A stretch of DNA of 6,989 bases from NCBI GenBank assembly GCA_947460065.1, contig CANHGF010000131.1, forward strand, positions 1 to 6,989. Direction: 5' to 3'. The notes beneath the pieces were generated by a model. That model saw only the letters and a program-made list of their open reading frames with translations, did no database searches and was not told the origin of the DNA. Positions 5,897 to 6,989 of the stretch are shown one piece after another. The number at the start of each line of letters is the position of its first letter. Position 1 is the first letter of the stretch. Both the position numbers and the translations under genes were made by a program. This DNA comes from Comamonadaceae bacterium. Lineage in GTDB: Bacteria > Pseudomonadota > Gammaproteobacteria > Burkholderiales > Burkholderiaceae_C.

Positions 5897-6989
5897 GACA
5901 GCTCCAGCTTCATACAAAAGTGAATCGAGGGGCCATCGACCGCGCATTCGATGCGGCTGCCCAATTTGAGTGCCAGCACCTGCGACAACCAGAGCCCCAG
6001 CCCGGTGCCCACCTGCTGCTTGGCGCCCTCGCCGCGGTAATAGCGGTTGAACACCCTGGCCGGATCGGGCGCACCCGCATTGCCCAGGACATTGGATATC
6101 TTGAGTAAAACCAGGGCTTTGCCGCCATCGGCCAGCGGCTCGATGGCCACCTGAACCGGGCTGTCCGGCGGTGAATACTTCAAGGCATTGACGACCAGGT
6201 TAAGCACAATGATGCGCAGGTATTGGTAGTCGGTCACCAGCGTGAGGCCCTTGGGCCCCGAAAACACCAGCCGCTCGCTACCCTGCACAGGCCGGGTTTC
6301 ATTGAGCAGGGTGTCCAGGTGGACCTGCGTGGGCAAGAGGGGCAGTTGGCCCTGCTCGATCTGGTCCACCTGGGCGCAGCGCTCGATGATGAAATTAAGG
6401 TCGTCGGCGGCGCGCAAGATATTGTTAAAGCGCCGGGTTTCCTCGTCCCTCATGCCCAACCGGTTGCTCAGGGAGGTGGCTGCCAGCTGTATGGTGTAGA
6501 GCGGCGTCTTGAACTCATGCACCAGCATGGCGATGAACTCTGACTGCTGGTCCAGCCGCTTATGGGTTTCGGCGTATTGCACCTCGGCCTGCGCCCGGGC
6601 CAGCCTTTGGCCCTCGGCATAGACCTCGCGGCGTCGGCTTGCGTACCAAAAGACGCAAAACATGGTCAGGGGCAGGAAAAACCCGCGAAATGCCAGGCCA
6701 TTGAGCAAGAGCCCGTTCACAGGCGCAAGCCGCAGGATCTGCAGCATGGCGCTGATCAGTACAAAATCAAAGGCCAGCACCGTCAGCCCGACGATCAGGT
6801 GCGCCACCTGCCACTCGCGCCAGGGCGGCGCCTGGCGCAGCAACCATAAGCTCAGGCCGCCAAAAATGGCCAGCAGGGACAGTGCGCCCAAAAAGGCGCT
6901 GATGCGCAGCACCTCGAACGGGTCGGCATAAAAGAAAGCGAGGGCGAGCACCGCAAAACAGGCGGCCAGAGCGCGCACCAGCAGCTGCA
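5893..6989 (-). CDS. Membrane-bound sensor histidine kinase, 5' end beyond the window
   Basis: This is the sensor partner of the following response regulator. The frame stays open to the window edge. A GTG at 6978 gives 361 residues but is probably internal, so the gene is treated as partial. Residue numbers here count from that GTG. Four hydrophobic segments are visible (about 2-18, 26-47, 60-82 and 90-112), then a charged, probably coiled-coil linker (113-145). HisKA follows with the H-box HEFKTPL (phospho-acceptor His154), the N-box LNLVVNALKYS (Asn264) and the G2 box GTGLGL (324-329). The expected G1 box DxGxG is replaced by SNVLGNAGAPDP (295-306). The last membrane segments and the linker resemble 7TMR-DISM-type kinases, which carry an external sensory domain before seven helices; that domain would lie outside the window. 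The signal is unknown. Confidence 0.9.
   Translation of the reverse strand, partial: QLLVRALAACFAVLALAFFYADPFEVLRISAFLGALSLLAIFGGLSLWLLRQAPPWREWQVAHLIVGLTVLAFDFVLISAMLQILRLAPVNGLLLNGLAFRGFFLPLTMFCVFWYASRRREVYAEGQRLARAQAEVQYAETHKRLDQQSEFIAMLVHEFKTPLYTIQLAATSLSNRLGMRDEETRRFNNILRAADDLNFIIERCAQVDQIEQGQLPLLPTQVHLDTLLNETRPVQGSERLVFSGPKGLTLVTDYQYLRIIVLNLVVNALKYSPPDSPVQVAIEPLADGGKALVLLKISNVLGNAGAPDPARVFNRYYRGEGAKQQVGTGLGLWLSQVLALKLGSRIECAVDGPSIHFCMKLELS
5902..5905 (-). promoter_or_regulatory. Ribosome binding site deciding the GTG start of the response regulator
   Basis: GGAG lies within the last codons of the kinase gene, five nt before GTG 5896. That GTG shares bases with the kinase TGA (5895-5893), which is the arrangement expected for coupled translation. 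The alternative ATG at 5947 would require a 55-nt overlap with the kinase gene. Confidence 0.6.

Noticed and set aside
5897..5947. N-terminal extension of the response regulator from the ATG at 5947
   Set aside because: It would overlap the kinase gene by 55 nt and add residues with no similarity to receiver domains. GTG 5896 has a well-placed GGAG and a GTGA overlap.

Overview
The window is a GC-rich stretch of a proteobacterial chromosome. The protein styles, ATGA/GTGA gene overlaps and gene order suggest a betaproteobacterium of the Burkholderiales, probably Comamonadaceae-like. This is an inference from familiarity, not from a database match. All recognised genes lie on the minus strand, so transcription runs from high to low coordinates.

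Reading in the direction of transcription, the window opens (6989 to 5177) with a two-component system. A membrane-bound sensor histidine kinase, cut by the window edge, is followed by an OmpR/PhoB-type response regulator. The two are joined by a GTGA stop/start overlap. A 253-nt gap follows (5176-4924). It holds a possible promoter, a small dyad, an 11-nt perfect direct repeat and a start-less reading frame that looks like the tail of a lost gene.

Next is a complete five-gene branched-chain-amino-acid-type (HAAT/Liv) ABC importer, from 4923 to 309. The order is livG and livF (ATPases, ATGA overlap), a periplasmic binding-protein gene (26-nt gap), then livH and livM (permeases, ATGA overlap). 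A 91-nt spacer with two strong stem-loops separates the binding-protein gene from livH. That layout fits making more binding protein than permease from one transcript. The real substrate cannot be read from the sequence. The binding protein keeps part of the amino-acid-binding signature, but the family also includes transporters of aromatic acids, amides and other small molecules.

The last 308 nt (308-1) hold no convincing gene. They contain three REP-like palindromic units just downstream of livM, and further on a 23-nt imperfect inverted repeat enclosing short direct repeats.

The simplest reading is that the kinase/regulator pair senses something at the envelope and may control the adjacent importer. 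This rests only on adjacency and shared orientation. I found no clearly new biological system. The most interesting points are the Walker A Lys-to-Arg change in LivF, the atypical ATP-binding G1 box of the kinase, the tandem hairpins before livH, the REP-like array with compensatory stem changes, and the duplicated 11-mer and relic frame before livG.
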